DNA of 64,000 bases from AP-15 sp963775875 (GTDB lineage: Bacteria > Pseudomonadota > Alphaproteobacteria > ATCC43930 > CGMCC-115725), in contig CAVZKP010000023.1 in NCBI GenBank assembly GCA_963775875.1, forward strand, positions 78,122 to 142,121, written 5' to 3'. Below, one piece after another: positions 8,972 through 18,257 of this stretch. Positions within the stretch are counted from its first letter, which is position 1; the number at the start of each line of letters is the position of its first letter. The translations under genes and the position numbers were made by a program. Below the pieces are notes generated by a model that had not been told where the DNA came from, searched no databases, and was given only the letters and a program-made list of their open reading frames with translations.

Positions 8972-9538
8972 CTAGCCGCCCGCCGGGCTCACCCCCGCGG
9001 AGCGGCGGATTTCGCCGCCGCATGCCGGGGGCTCGCCTTGGCGTGCCGCGCCGTTTCCCTCCTGGCCGGCGAACTCGCCTGCCGCGCCGTTTCCCTCCTG
9101 GCCGGCGAACTCGCTTGCCGAGCGGTTCGCGTCGGTCGCGGGTTTGTTGCGCAGCGATGCCGATTTGCCTTGTCTGACCGTCCGCGTGCCGGCCACCCGC
9201 TGCGCGCGATGTCTGGTCCTGGCGTTTGCCGCGGCATGATGCCGGCTCGTATGACCCGCGGCGACCCTGCCGTGGCGCCGGTTCGTTGTCCGCACCGCAG
9301 GCTCCGGCGCCGCCGCCGAATCGGCGGGGCCGGCCGTCTGGTTGAAGGCCGTCCCGAGCGGCGACTGGCCAGCGCTGCCCGGCGTTACGGCGAGGTTCTC
9401 ATTGACCAGATAAGACGGCGCATCGCCGCCGGGGATAAAGTTCTTGGTGCCGGTATCGGGCATGCCGGCGGCATGCGCCGGCGAGCCGATAAAGGCCAGC
9501 ACGGTGGCAAACCAGATTGTTGCCAGTTTCCTCGGCAT
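8972..9538 (-). CDS. Small secreted, repeat-bearing basic protein
   Basis: 188 residues with a signal peptide (MPRKLATIWFATVLAFIGSP, cleavage near AHA|A). The start is supported by AGAAGGGGGATCCG. The mature protein has no recognised domain: a short ordered-looking stretch (TKNFIPGGDAPSYLVNENLA), then a long Arg/Ala/His-rich tail. The tail contains a duplicated 12-residue unit (EFAGQEGNGAAG). Composition predicts a disordered protein. It follows the DUF1640-like gene on the same strand by 32 bp. Function unknown. Confidence 0.6.
   Translation of the reverse strand: MPRKLATIWFATVLAFIGSPAHAAGMPDTGTKNFIPGGDAPSYLVNENLAVTPGSAGQSPLGTAFNQTAGPADSAAAPEPAVRTTNRRHGRVAAGHTSRHHAAANARTRHRAQRVAGTRTVRQGKSASLRNKPATDANRSASEFAGQEGNGAAGEFAGQEGNGAARQGEPPACGGEIRRSAGVSPAGG
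9044..9115. repeat. 36-bp direct tandem repeat, two copies
   Basis: Two adjacent 36-bp units (9044-9079 and 9080-9115) differ by only one base. They encode the duplicated 12-residue unit in the tail of the secreted protein at 8972-9538. A multiple-of-three length keeps the frame, so copy number could vary by slippage without disrupting the gene. Confidence 0.85.
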
Positions 9539-9570
9539 CGGATCCCCCTTCTGCCGTTCCCACCCAAAAC

Positions 9571-9880
9571 TCAGCCAAAGAATTTTGCCGCCAGCAGCAC
9601 CCCCGTGGCGACCGCAATCATTAGGCCACCCTGTAACGTCACGTCCCGCCGAAAAATTTTGATCTGGGCTCGAAACAGCGCGCACTCCGTGCGTATTTCT
9701 AGGGCGAATCTGTCGAAACTGCCCTCGAGTTCGGCTGAAACTGGTCCCCGTTGGCAGCCGATCTCGGCAGGGCTGGCAAATATCGCGCAGCACGCCGGTC
9801 AAGGCCTCGGCCTGAGCCTCGTCGAAGCCCGCCGCTTTGAGGCGTTTGGCGGTCTGTAATGTGTCGAGCGCAGCGATCAT
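9571..9880 (-). CDS. DUF1640-like coiled-coil membrane protein (frame-shifted)
   Basis: Rebuilt across one frame change, this is a ~102-residue protein. It opens with MIAALDTLQTAKRLKAAGF and ends with a hydrophobic helix (GGLMIAVATGVLLAAKFFG) just before the stop. This layout (N-terminal LxTLxxAxRLxxAGF, coiled coil, C-terminal membrane anchor) is that of the DUF1640/CCDC90-like family. The joint is at about 9777-9782 in an ATATTT run and implies one extra T. Family members are common in alphaproteobacteria; their role is not settled. Confidence 0.65.
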
Positions 9881-9956
9881 GATCCGAGCCGCTCGATCAT
9901 ATCACGGGATCGCCGGCGCCAGCGCGATTCTGCTCCCGCCCCGCCGGGGTCTGCGC

Positions 9957-10595
9957 TCATTTTTTGGCGGCGTCCCAATCCTCGCGCGTCAGCCGCTCCA
10001 TCAGAAACAGGTCGCTGGTGCGGGCGTACCAGCCGCGCCCGTGCATCCGGCCGATCAGCCGGATCTTCTCGGTATGGACATACATCTTCACCGGGTCGAC
10101 CAGATCGTCGCGGATGTGGATATGGATCACCCGGCCGACTTCCAGGGTCGAGCGCGGTCCGAGCGACAGCCCGGTGATGCGGCGGCATTCGAAGCTGACC
10201 GGCGATTGCGCGATGCGCGGCGGTCGCACCCCCGCCGATGGCAGCGCGGTCAGGTCGGCCTGGTCGAGTTCGGCGATCCCGGCGGGGAAATCGACCGCGC
10301 AGATGTTCATCCGCTCGGCCAACGCCTCGTCGACCAGGTTGACGACGAACTCGCCGCTGTCGCGAATGTTGCGCTCGGTATCCTTGTAACCGTCGCCGCC
10401 GGAATCGCCCGGGCTGATCCCGAGCACCACGACCGGCGGCACCGAACTGACCGCGTTGAAAAAACTGAACGGGGCGGCGTTGACCCGCCCGGCGCCGTCC
10501 ACCGTCGTCGCCAGTGCGATCGGCCGCGGCACCACCGTCGACACCAAAAGCTTGTAGGCGTCCGCCGCCGGGATCTGCGCCAGGTCGAAATGCAT
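9957..10595 (-). CDS. Flavin reductase-like FMN-binding protein
   Basis: 212 residues of the flavin reductase-like split-barrel family. Typical early motifs are VSTVVPRPIALATTVDGAG, then NAAPFSFFNAVSSVPP (the flavin-binding strand), and further on NLVDEALAERMN and GRVIHIHI. Such proteins are FMN-containing oxidoreductases, often of unknown substrate, or reductase partners of monooxygenases. Start at the ATG giving MHFDLAQIP. No monooxygenase lies next to it. Confidence 0.85.
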   Translation of the reverse strand: MHFDLAQIPAADAYKLLVSTVVPRPIALATTVDGAGRVNAAPFSFFNAVSSVPPVVVLGISPGDSGGDGYKDTERNIRDSGEFVVNLVDEALAERMNICAVDFPAGIAELDQADLTALPSAGVRPPRIAQSPVSFECRRITGLSLGPRSTLEVGRVIHIHIRDDLVDPVKMYVHTEKIRLIGRMHGRGWYARTSDLFLMERLTREDWDAAKK

Positions 10596-10812
10596 CGATT
10601 CCCCCAAGATTTGCCGCAACCCGGGGATAATGCGAATTCGCCGGCATGCGCGCAACCTGGAGGGCATCGGCCGCGGCCGACCATCGCATCGCCGGGCAGG
10701 TCGCACGGACGGGCCGTCTCGTCGGATTGCGGCGGATCGGCGTGCCAGCGCCGGCGAGCCCGACCGGCAGCACCGGCGCCCGGCTCCGATGCGCGGCCCG
10801 GCCCGATCTGCG

Positions 10813-11328
10813 TTACCGGTCGGCGTCGGTCGACATGGCGATGACCCCGGCGATCGCTTCGCCGCTGTCTCGCGGCGGTTGGCTCGCCCGCCGGCGCGAC
10901 GGTCGCCTGACCCGCGGTGCGGCGGCGGGGCGGGTTCGAGCCGGCGCCGTTCCCTCGGCATCCGCCCGAGAGCCGGGACGGGCGGTGATCCAGGCGCGGC
11001 CCTCCAGCGCCCGAATGGTGGCGAACACCCTGATTTCGCCCGGTATTAAAAAGCGGATGGCCTTTACCGTAAGCCCGACCCAGCCGATATCGGTGACGAT
11101 TGCGACCCGCTCGCACCGCGCCGCATGCTCGAAGCCGAGATCGAGATCCTCCCAGGCGGCGCCCGGGAAGCGCGAGCTTAGTTCGTAATAAAGCCGGATC
11201 TTGTCGTGTCGTCGCAAAGTTTTTTCGATTGCCGGGGTCAGGACGTCGTCGCAATCCTGTTTTGTCACCCGGCCTCTGACGGCAATGCCTACGACATTTC
11301 TGGGAAGCCCCTCGATTAGTTCGATCAT
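10813..11328 (-). CDS. SpoIIAA-like (STAS-related) protein with Arg-rich tail
   Basis: 171 residues from the ATG preceded by GGGGGAACAGCCG. The first ~115 residues (MIELIEGLPRNVVGIAVRG through AIRFLIPGEIRVFA) match the SpoIIAA-like fold, related to STAS domains and common in alphaproteobacteria as stand-alone proteins of unknown role. The remaining ~55 residues are Arg/Pro/Ala-rich and probably disordered; this tail is longer than usual. No anti-sigma kinase partner is adjacent. Confidence 0.75.
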   Translation of the reverse strand: MIELIEGLPRNVVGIAVRGRVTKQDCDDVLTPAIEKTLRRHDKIRLYYELSSRFPGAAWEDLDLGFEHAARCERVAIVTDIGWVGLTVKAIRFLIPGEIRVFATIRALEGRAWITARPGSRADAEGTAPARTRPAAAPRVRRPSRRRASQPPRDSGEAIAGVIAMSTDADR

Positions 11329-11482
11329 CGGCTGTTCCCCCGGATGATCTCTGCCACAAGACCGGTCCCGACACGCCGGGGTCGGGCGGCGCAACGCCTC
11401 TCGGCCGTCATGCCCGGTCTCGGGTCCGGCATCCCCGGATGACGCGAGGCGGGCGCGCCCGACGCATCGGTTTCGATTCGAC

Positions 11483-11505
11483 ATGGCCGGGCTGAGCCCG
11501 GCCAT
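11483..11505. repeat. REP-like palindrome (ATGGCCGGGC...GCCCGGCCAT)
   Basis: 10-bp arms around a 3-nt loop, upstream of the SpoIIAA-like gene. A closely related palindrome occurs at 36332-36354, so this is a dispersed intergenic hairpin family. Confidence 0.6.
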
Positions 11506-11543
11506 GACCCGAAGGTGAAGCCTCTGTACGCCTCGACAGACCG

Positions 11544-13250
11544 TCAGCCGACCATTGTGGCGACGCGCCCGAGGCTGATTTTTTTGATTAGAACTTTACC
11601 CGGAACAATGCCGATCAGGGCCTGTTCGGTGCCGTAGATGTTGGCGACGACCTGACGCTGGCCCCACATATATTCGATGCCGGTGTCGACGAACGCGACC
11701 GGGCTCCAGATCAGGTTGATGTGACTGGTGATCACCTGCTTGTTGGCGATGGTCGCCGCGATCGGCCCGATCAGCTGCGAGGGGATCGCTTCATGGGAGA
11801 TGCCGAAGGTCACGTTCGAGCGCAGATTGGGCAGCCACCAATGCTGGTAGCCGGCGCTCCCGCCCGCCTCGAAGATCGGCCTGACGAGAATGTTGTTGGC
11901 TGCGGCCGCGCTGGTCGGCAGGACCAGATAGTTGGTCGCCAGCCCGGCATCGTCGCTTTCGTTCAGATAGCGGCCGATGCCGTTGCCGACGGTGAACTGC
12001 CGACTGGATGTCGTCCTTGCGCCAGCCGAACCAGTCGGGCTTGATATCGCCGGAGACGCCGCCGCCATAGCCGAAGATGCTGCGGTCGACATATCTGCCG
12101 TCATTGATCGTCAGCTTTCGGCCGACCAGGCGGAAATCGACATGCCCCCAGGGCTGCGACCAGTAGGAGGCGAAGGTGATGTCCGGCGCCTTGGCAACCG
12201 CCGGGTTGCCGGCCAAGGTGCAGGAGGTGGTGCCGAAGATCGCGCTGCCGTTGGCGACGCAGGGCATTCCCCCGGGGGTCGCCAGCCCGGTGCCGACCAG
12301 GGCGCCGCCGATTATCACCTGGTTGTTCGAATCAGAGGTGATCTTGCCGCCCGGGGTGATGATGTCGGTTTCGCGGGGTTTCCAAGGAGGCCGACCAGGC
12401 GCTGCCATAGGGGCCGGCATAGGTGTAGCGCACCTGCGGGATGCGGACCACGCCGGCCTGGCCGACATCGCCGCCGAAATCGATGGTTTCGGGGTTGGCG
12501 TCGGGGTCGGAGAAGTTCGAATTGGCCTGCCCGGCGAGGAACCCGCCCAGGGTGCCGTAGGCATAGCGCAGCCGCGGGACCAGGTTATCCGCGACATTTG
12601 TCGTACCGGTATTGCCGCCGCCGGAGAAGTTGTTGGTGCCGGCAAAGTCGAATTCGATGAAGGTGCGCGCCTCGCCATAGGCGGTCGGGGTGCGGGTCTC
12701 GACGTTGAGGCGCGATTCACGCGGGCTCTGCGAGAAGATGCCGTTGCCGCGCGAATGGTTGAGCTGCACCGGCACGACAAAGCCCTTCGGGCCATAACCG
12801 CCCGGAACCGTCTGGCCATGAACATCGAGCGCCTGCGCCTAACGCATTGCCGTTGTCGCCCACGGTTGTGGTCTGGGTGCCGTTAGGCGGCCCGTTCTGG
12901 ATCCAGTAGTCGAGAACTTCGCTGACAAACCCGCCGACCCGGATCGAGGTGTCGGTGCCGGGGATCAGAAACGACCGCGGAAAGCTGCCGCCGGCCAATG
13001 GCTGGCCCGGTACCGCCCTGGTGCCGTATGCAACCGGCCCGGTCATGCCGGGCGCGCCCAAATGCGACGGCGGTCCGCCCTGGGCCTGGGCCTGGGCCAG
13101 CTGGTCGATGCGCTGCTGGAGGAGCTGCTGATTGGCGCGAAGGTCGGACAGCTCGTCGGCCTTGGCCGCGGGAAGCCCCGTCAGCAGCACGACCGCCGCG
13201 GTCATCCCGCCAATCGCCGCCACGCTGCCGAAATTCCGCTTTCCTGTCAT
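11544..13250 (-). CDS. DcaP-like outer-membrane porin (three frame shifts)
   Basis: Four consecutive segments in rotating frames rebuild a ~568-residue porin. It has a signal peptide (MTGKRNFGSVAAIGGMTAAV, end near AKA|DE) and an N-terminal coiled coil (DELSDLRANQQLLQQRIDQL). PRSFLIPGTDTSIRVGGFVS follows, then long beta-strand repeats (FIEFDFAGT, PRLRYAYGTLGGFLAGQ, DIKPDWFGWRKDD, YQHWWLPNLRSN). The coiled coil plus this first barrel strand is characteristic of the DcaP family of trimeric solute channels. Joints lie near 12835-12850, 12370-12380 and 11999-12003; each implies one extra base. A response regulator lies upstream on the same strand. Confidence 0.8.
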
Positions 13251-13548
13251 CGTTCCCCCGCCCCTGCTGGCTTCTAAATCAGCGGTTGATTCTGCCAGAA
13301 TCGAACAGCGAAACTATCCATCCTGCGATTGAAATCGGATTGAGTACGAGGTTTCCATCTCTCTTCAGTAAGGGTCTAAACCTTGTCCTCCTTCGGGCGC
13401 TATTCCGGTCGCGCCGGCGCCATGCCATAGCATCGCCATCCAAAGCGCGGCCCCGATCGCAAAGTACGGTTTTGCCTGGTTTTCAAGAGCGACATATCGA
13501 GCCCGGGCGAGCGCTGGCGGCGCAATCCGCCGGGGCGGCCTTCTGTTG

Positions 13549-14247
13549 CTAGCCCCGCTCCGCTACGCGCATGCGGTCGACCACCTGGCTGCGCCGCCGC
13601 ACGTTCAGCTTGCCCAGCAAATTGTGCACATGCGACTTGGTCGTCGCCAGGCTGATGTTCAGCTGGCGGGCGATCTCCTTGTCGCTCAGCCCGGTGATGA
13701 TCAGTTGGGCGGCCTGCCGCTCGCGCTTGGTCAGCAAGGGCGCCGGCGCCGGGGCGTCGCGGCCGTTTGCCGGAACCGCGCCCAGAGCGATCCGGCGAAG
13801 CAATCCGGCGGCAACCTGGCTGGAGCAGATCTGCCTGCCGCCGTGGATGTCCAGAACCAGGCGCACCAGTTCGGTCAGCGCGGCGGTGCTCGGGATATAG
13901 CCGATCACCCCGGCCTCGGCCCAGGCGACGATGTCATTCTCGGTTTCCCGCACCGCGGTGACGATGATGCGCATGCCCGGCACGATTTCGAGCGCGCGCC
14001 TGACCGCGGCGATACTTCCGGGGACCGTCGCGTCGAGCAGCACGACATCGGCGTCGAGGGCCGGGGCCAGCGCCGCCGCTTCGAACAGATCGGCGCACAG
14101 CTCGACCACCGAAACGCGCGGGTCGCGTTCAAAAACCTCGGCCAGACCCTCGCGCAAAAAGCGCACTCCGGACACGATTACGATACGCAGCTGCGCTGCG
14201 TCGGGCGCAACCGGCATCGCCTCATGCGGCGTGACGTTCGCCTCCAC
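13549..14247 (-). CDS. NarL/FixJ-type response regulator
   Basis: 232 residues. The N-terminal receiver-like domain (LRIVIVSGVRFLREGLAEVF) has the likely phospho-acceptor in DADVVLLDATVPG near residue 70. The C-terminal LuxR-type HTH reads LTKRERQAAQLIITGLSDKEIARQL, then STATTKSHVHNLL-like sequence. The acidic pair usual after the first strand is replaced (IVSGV), so phosphorylation may be weak or absent. No histidine kinase is adjacent. It sits 298 bp upstream of the porin on the same strand, so control of the porin is plausible. Confidence 0.85.
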   Translation of the reverse strand: MEANVTPHEAMPVAPDAAQLRIVIVSGVRFLREGLAEVFERDPRVSVVELCADLFEAAALAPALDADVVLLDATVPGSIAAVRRALEIVPGMRIIVTAVRETENDIVAWAEAGVIGYIPSTAALTELVRLVLDIHGGRQICSSQVAAGLLRRIALGAVPANGRDAPAPAPLLTKRERQAAQLIITGLSDKEIARQLNISLATTKSHVHNLLGKLNVRRRSQVVDRMRVAERG

Positions 14248-14730
14248 GGCAACTCCCTCCCATCACGGCGAGCCGCGCGGGCCTCCCGTACTGGGCCGAG
14301 CCCTACGGGCAGCGTGAAAACCTTCCCTGCACAGCGACCGGTCTATCAACCTTAAGGCGATTGAGCCGATCCCCGTCTTCGCTACCGAGCCGGTCGGACG
14401 TTTCGCTTCTTAATGGAGAGTTAACCGAGCCCGTCCCGACTTGATTGAACGGTATTATGCCCGGCCGCCACCTGTCCAGAGGGATGTTCACGAAATTGTG
14501 AGTTGCCCTTGACCCACGCACCGGGCGTCGCCTCGCCAACCGCTGGGCGATCCGGCGCGCGGCAGCATCGCGCCGGGCGCCCGATTGACACAGCGCGGCG
14601 CCGGGCCTAGGTTGCGCCGCCGCTCCGCAGAGCGCGCGATCCAACCCACGGGTCAAGGCCCAGGGCCGCCAGTCCGCGAGTGTCGCGCACTGGCGATTTG
14701 TGCGTCCGGCATCATGGTTCGGGAATTCGC
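14248..14730. other. Intergenic region between response regulator and ffh
   Basis: 483 bp with no supported gene. It must hold the promoters of the response regulator (leftward) and of ffh (rightward). No tRNA, hairpin terminator or recognisable operator was seen. Confidence 0.5.
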
Positions 14731-16105
14731 ATGTTCGACAGTCTGACCGATCGCCTGGGCGACGTCTTCGACCGGCTGCGCCGCCACGGCGCGCTGAGCG
14801 AGGACGATGTCGGCGCGGCGCTGCGCGAGATCCGCGTGGCCCTGCTCGAAGCCGATGTGGCGTTGCCGGTGGTCCGCGATTTTGTCGCCGCGGTGCGCGA
14901 AAAGGCGCTGGGCCAGGAGGTGCTGCGCTCGGTGACGCCGGCGCAGATGGTGGTCAAGATCGTCCACGACCATCTGGTCGAGGTGCTGGGCGGCGCCGCC
15001 CCGGGCGCGAGCGACGGACGGGCTCGACCTCAACGCGCCGGCGCCGGTCGGGATCATGCTGGTCGGCCTGCAGGGCTCGGGCAAGACCACGACCGCGGCC
15101 AAGATCGCCAACCGGCTCAAGGGGCGCGACCGCAAAAAGGTGCTGCTCGCCTCGCTCGACGTGCAGCGCCCGGCGGCACAGGAACAATTGGCCGTGCTCG
15201 GCCGCCAGATCGGCGTCGCCAGCCTGCCGATCGTGCCGGGCGAGAAGCCGGTGGCGATCACCCGGCGGGCGCTGGAGACCGGGCGGACCCAGGGCTACGA
15301 CGTGGTCATCCTCGACACCGCCGGCCGGCTCCATGTCAATGAAGAGCTGATGCTCGAAGTCGCGGCCGTGCGCGAGGCGGCCCAGCCGCACCAGACCCTG
15401 CTGGTCGCCGATGCGATGACCGGGCAGGACGCGGTCAACCTCGCCAAGGCCTTTGGCGAGCGCGCCGGCGTCACCGGCATCGTGCTGACCCGGGTCGATG
15501 GCGATGCCCGCGGCGGCGCCGCCTTGTCGATGCGCGCGATCACCGGCAAGCCGATCGTGTTCATCGGCACCGGCGAGCGGATCGCGGCGCTCGAACCGTT
15601 CCACCCGGAGCGGATCGCCGGGCGCATCCTCGGCATGGGCGATGTCGTCAGCCTGGTCGAAAAAGCCGCCGAGACGGTCGACCACGACGAAGCTGAAAAG
15701 CTCGCGGCCAAGATGGCCAAGGGCAGTTTCGACCTCGACGACCTCGCCGGCCAGTTGCGCCAGATCCGGCGGATGGGCGGCATGGGCGGCATGCTGTCGA
15801 TGCTGCCGGGGATCGGCAAGCTGAAGAAACAGCTCGGCGAGGCGAATATCGACGAGGGCATTGTCAAGCGCCAGGAGGCGATCATCGCGTCGATGACCAA
15901 AAACGAGCGGCGCAACCCCAAACTGCTCAACGGCTCGCGGCGGCGGCGCATCGCCAGCGGCTCGGGCACTTCGGTGCCGGAGATCAACCGCCTGTTGAAA
16001 CAGTATCAGGACATGGCCGACATGATGAAAAAGATGAAAAAGCTCGGCCCCAAGGGCGTCGCGCGCCACGGCCTCGCCGGGCTGATGCCCGGCCTGCGCC
16101 ATTAG
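14731..16105 (+). CDS. ffh: Signal recognition particle protein Ffh/SRP54 (frame-shifted)
   Basis: The SRP GTPase that binds signal sequences and 4.5S RNA. The N domain (MFDSLTDRLGDVFDRLRRHG, then REIRVALLEADVALPVV) is in the first frame. The G domain (GLQGSGKTTTAAKIA, LASLDVQRPAAQEQL, DTAGRLHVNEE, TRVDGDARGG) and the Met-rich M domain (RRMGGMGGMLSMLPGIGK, DMADMMKKMKKLG) are in the next. The joint lies between about 15000 and 15030, just before GLDLNAPAPVG, and implies one extra base. The rebuilt length (~457) is normal. Ffh is essential, so this is most likely a sequence error. First gene of the ffh-rpsP-rimM-trmD-rplS run. Confidence 0.92.
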
Positions 16106-16144
16106 CCCCGCTCGGCCACCGCCATTGACACAAAGGGTAACAGC

Positions 16145-16498
16145 ATGTCGTTGAAAATCCGCCTCGCCCGCGGCGGCGCAAAAAAGCGGCCCTATTACAG
16201 CATCGTCATCGCCGATTCGCGCAGCCCGCGCGACGGCCGCTTTATCGAACGGGTCGGGACCTACAACCCGATGCTCGAGCGCTCGCATCCCGATCGGATC
16301 ACCCTGAAATCGGAGCGGGTCCAGCATTGGCTCGGGGTCGGCGCATTGCCGACCGACCGGGTCGCGCGGTTCCTCGGCGATGCCGGGTTGATCGACAAGC
16401 CGGCGAGGCGCGACACCCCGGTCAAATCGGCGCCCAAGGCCAAGGCGCAGGAACGGCAGAAGGCCGCCGCCGAAGCCGCTGCCGCCGCCCGCGGCTGA
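16145..16498 (+). CDS. rpsP: 30S ribosomal protein S16
   Basis: 117 residues, beginning MSLKIRLARGGAKKRPYYSI and containing the S16 signature region (DSRSPRDGRFIERVGTYNP). A C-terminal Lys/Ala-rich extension (APKAKAQERQKAAAEAAAAA) is typical of alphaproteobacterial S16. It lies 39 bp after ffh and 31 bp before rimM in a co-directional operon. Confidence 0.97.
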   Translation: MSLKIRLARGGAKKRPYYSIVIADSRSPRDGRFIERVGTYNPMLERSHPDRITLKSERVQHWLGVGALPTDRVARFLGDAGLIDKPARRDTPVKSAPKAKAQERQKAAAEAAAAARG

Positions 16499-16529
16499 CG
16501 CCGGAGCGCGCCGGGCGATCGGGCGAACG

Positions 16530-17088
16530 ATGATGACAGCGGCGGCAAAGCAGATCTGCGTCGGCGTGGTCACCGGCCCGCACGGGGTCGGCGGCGCGCT
16601 GCGGATCAAGAGCTTTACCGCCCGCCCCGAGGACATCGCCGCCTATGGACCGCTTGCCGACGAAACCGGCCGGCGCCACCTCGAGCTGCGCCTGCTCGGC
16701 ACGGCAAAGGGCGTGCTGATCGCGCGCCTGCCGGGGGTCGAGGATCGCGACCGCGCGGCGGCGTTGCGCGGCCTGCACCTCTATCTGCCGCGCTCGGCGC
16801 TGCCGCCGCCGGAACTGGAGGAGTATTATCACGCCGACCTGATCGGGCTCGAAGCGGTGCTGGCCGACGGGTCGCCGCTCGGCCGGGTGCGCGCGGTGCA
16901 CGATTTCGGCGCCGGCGACACGCTCGAAATCGAGCGCCGAGGGCATGCCGCCGGCGATGGTGCCGTTCACCCGGGCGATCGCGCCGATCGTCGACCTCGA
17001 AGCTGGCCGGCTGGTTATCGAGCCGCCGCCGGGGCTGCTCGACGACGCTGGAGCTGACGCCGGACCGGAAGTCGGGCAAGAAAGATGA
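16530..17088 (+). CDS. rimM: 16S rRNA processing protein RimM (frame-shifted)
   Basis: A ribosome maturation factor that helps assemble the 30S head around S19. The N-terminal RimM barrel (ICVGVVTGPHGVGGALRIKSF) and the start of the PRC-barrel (YYHADLIGLEAVLADG, then VRAVHDFGAGDTLEIE) are in one frame. The rest (EGMPPAMVPFTRAIAPIVDL, then GRLVIEPPPGLLDD) is in the next, ending at a TGA that overlaps the trmD ATG as ATGA. The joint near 16934-16940 implies one extra C. The overlap with trmD in the second frame strongly supports the rebuilt end. Confidence 0.9.
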
Positions 17089-17819
17089 CCTGGCGGGCGA
17101 CGGTGCTGACGATCTTTCCGGAGATGCTGCCCGGGCCGCTCGCCTTTTCGCTGGCCGGCAAGGCGCTGAACGCGGGGCTGTGGCGGCTCGATACGGTGGA
17201 CATCCGCGACTTCGCGCGCGATAAGCACCGCTCGGTCGACGATGCGCCCTTTGGCGGCGGGCCGGGAATGGTGATGCGGCCCGACGTGCTCGATGCCGCG
17301 ATTGCCGGCGCCGGCGGGGTCGGGCCGCTGGTGCTGCTGTCGCCGCGCGGTCGCCCGCTGGACCAGCGGCGGGTGGCCGGGCTGGCCGCGGCGGCGGGGG
17401 TCACGCTCCTCTGCGGGCGCTTCGAGGGGGTCGACGAACGCGTGCTCGAGGCCCGCGCGATCGAGGAGGTGAGCCTCGGCGATTTCGTGCTGTCCGGCGG
17501 CGAACCGGCGGCGATCGCGCTGATCGACGCCTGTGTGCGGCTGCTGCCCGGCGTGGTCGGCGATATCGCGGCCTTGGCCGAGGAGAGCTTTGCCGAGGGG
17601 CTGCTCGAATACCCGCAATACACCCGGCCGCCTCTGTGGCAGGGGCGAGCGGTGCCGCCGGTGCTGGTCTCGGGCGACCATCGCCGCATCCGCGACTGGC
17701 GCCGGGCCGAGGCCGAGCGGCTGACCCGCGAGCGCCGTGGCGATTTGTGGCAACGCTATCTGGCAATGACCGGCGATGCCGCGAGGCTGGAGCCGGCAAC
17801 AGATCGAGAGGTCGAGTGA
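17085..17819 (+). CDS. trmD: tRNA (guanine37-N1)-methyltransferase TrmD
   Basis: A 244-residue SPOUT-class enzyme that makes m1G37 and so prevents +1 frameshifting. Diagnostic motifs: LTIFPEMLPGPLAFSLAGKA, DDAPFGGGPGMVMRPDVL, LCGRFEGVDERVLE, VSLGDFVLSGGEPAA (the knot/SAM region) and LLEYPQYTRP. Intact. Coupled to rimM by a 4-bp overlap and to rplS by TGATG. Confidence 0.97.
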   Translation: MTWRATVLTIFPEMLPGPLAFSLAGKALNAGLWRLDTVDIRDFARDKHRSVDDAPFGGGPGMVMRPDVLDAAIAGAGGVGPLVLLSPRGRPLDQRRVAGLAAAAGVTLLCGRFEGVDERVLEARAIEEVSLGDFVLSGGEPAAIALIDACVRLLPGVVGDIAALAEESFAEGLLEYPQYTRPPLWQGRAVPPVLVSGDHRRIRDWRRAEAERLTRERRGDLWQRYLAMTGDAARLEPATDREVE

Positions 17820-18236
17820 TGAACCTTCTGCAGGAATTGGAGCGCGAGCAGCTCGAAAAGCTCGCCGCGGTTCGCCCGGTGCCGAAATTCGAGCCCGGCG
17901 ATACGGTGCGCGTCAGCCTCAAGGTGGTCGAGGGCGAGCGCGAGCGCATCCAGGCGTTCGAGGGGGTGTGCATCGCCCGCAAGAACGGCGGGGTGAACTC
18001 GAACTTCACCTTGCGCAAGATCTCCTACGGCGAAGGCGTCGAGCGGGTGTTTCCGCTGTATTCGCCGCGGATTACCGCGATCGAGGTGGTGCGCCGCGGC
18101 GTCGTCCGGCGGGCCAAGCTCTATTATCTGCGCGGGCTTACCGGCAAACGGGCGCGCATCACCGAACGCGCCCGCGACAGCGTCCGTCCGGCGGCGCGCA
18201 TCGGCGACGGCAAAGACCGGCCGCGGCGAAAAATAG
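17819..18236 (+). CDS. rplS: 50S ribosomal protein L19 (3' end frame-shifted)
   Basis: L19 sits at the 30S-50S interface. MNLLQELEREQLEKLAAVRP, FEPGDTVRVSLKVVEG, RIQAFEGVCIARKNGG and SPRITAIEVVRRGVVRRAKL are clear. After TGKRARITERARD the reading frame stays open into leuC, which L19 never does. A +1 shift near 18165-18190 gives a short basic tail ending TAKTGRGEK at a TAG (18234-18236), a plausible alphaproteobacterial L19 tail of ~138 residues. The exact end is inference. The start overlaps the trmD stop by one base. Confidence 0.88.
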
Positions 18237-18257
18237 TCAATCGGAGGAATCGGAATC

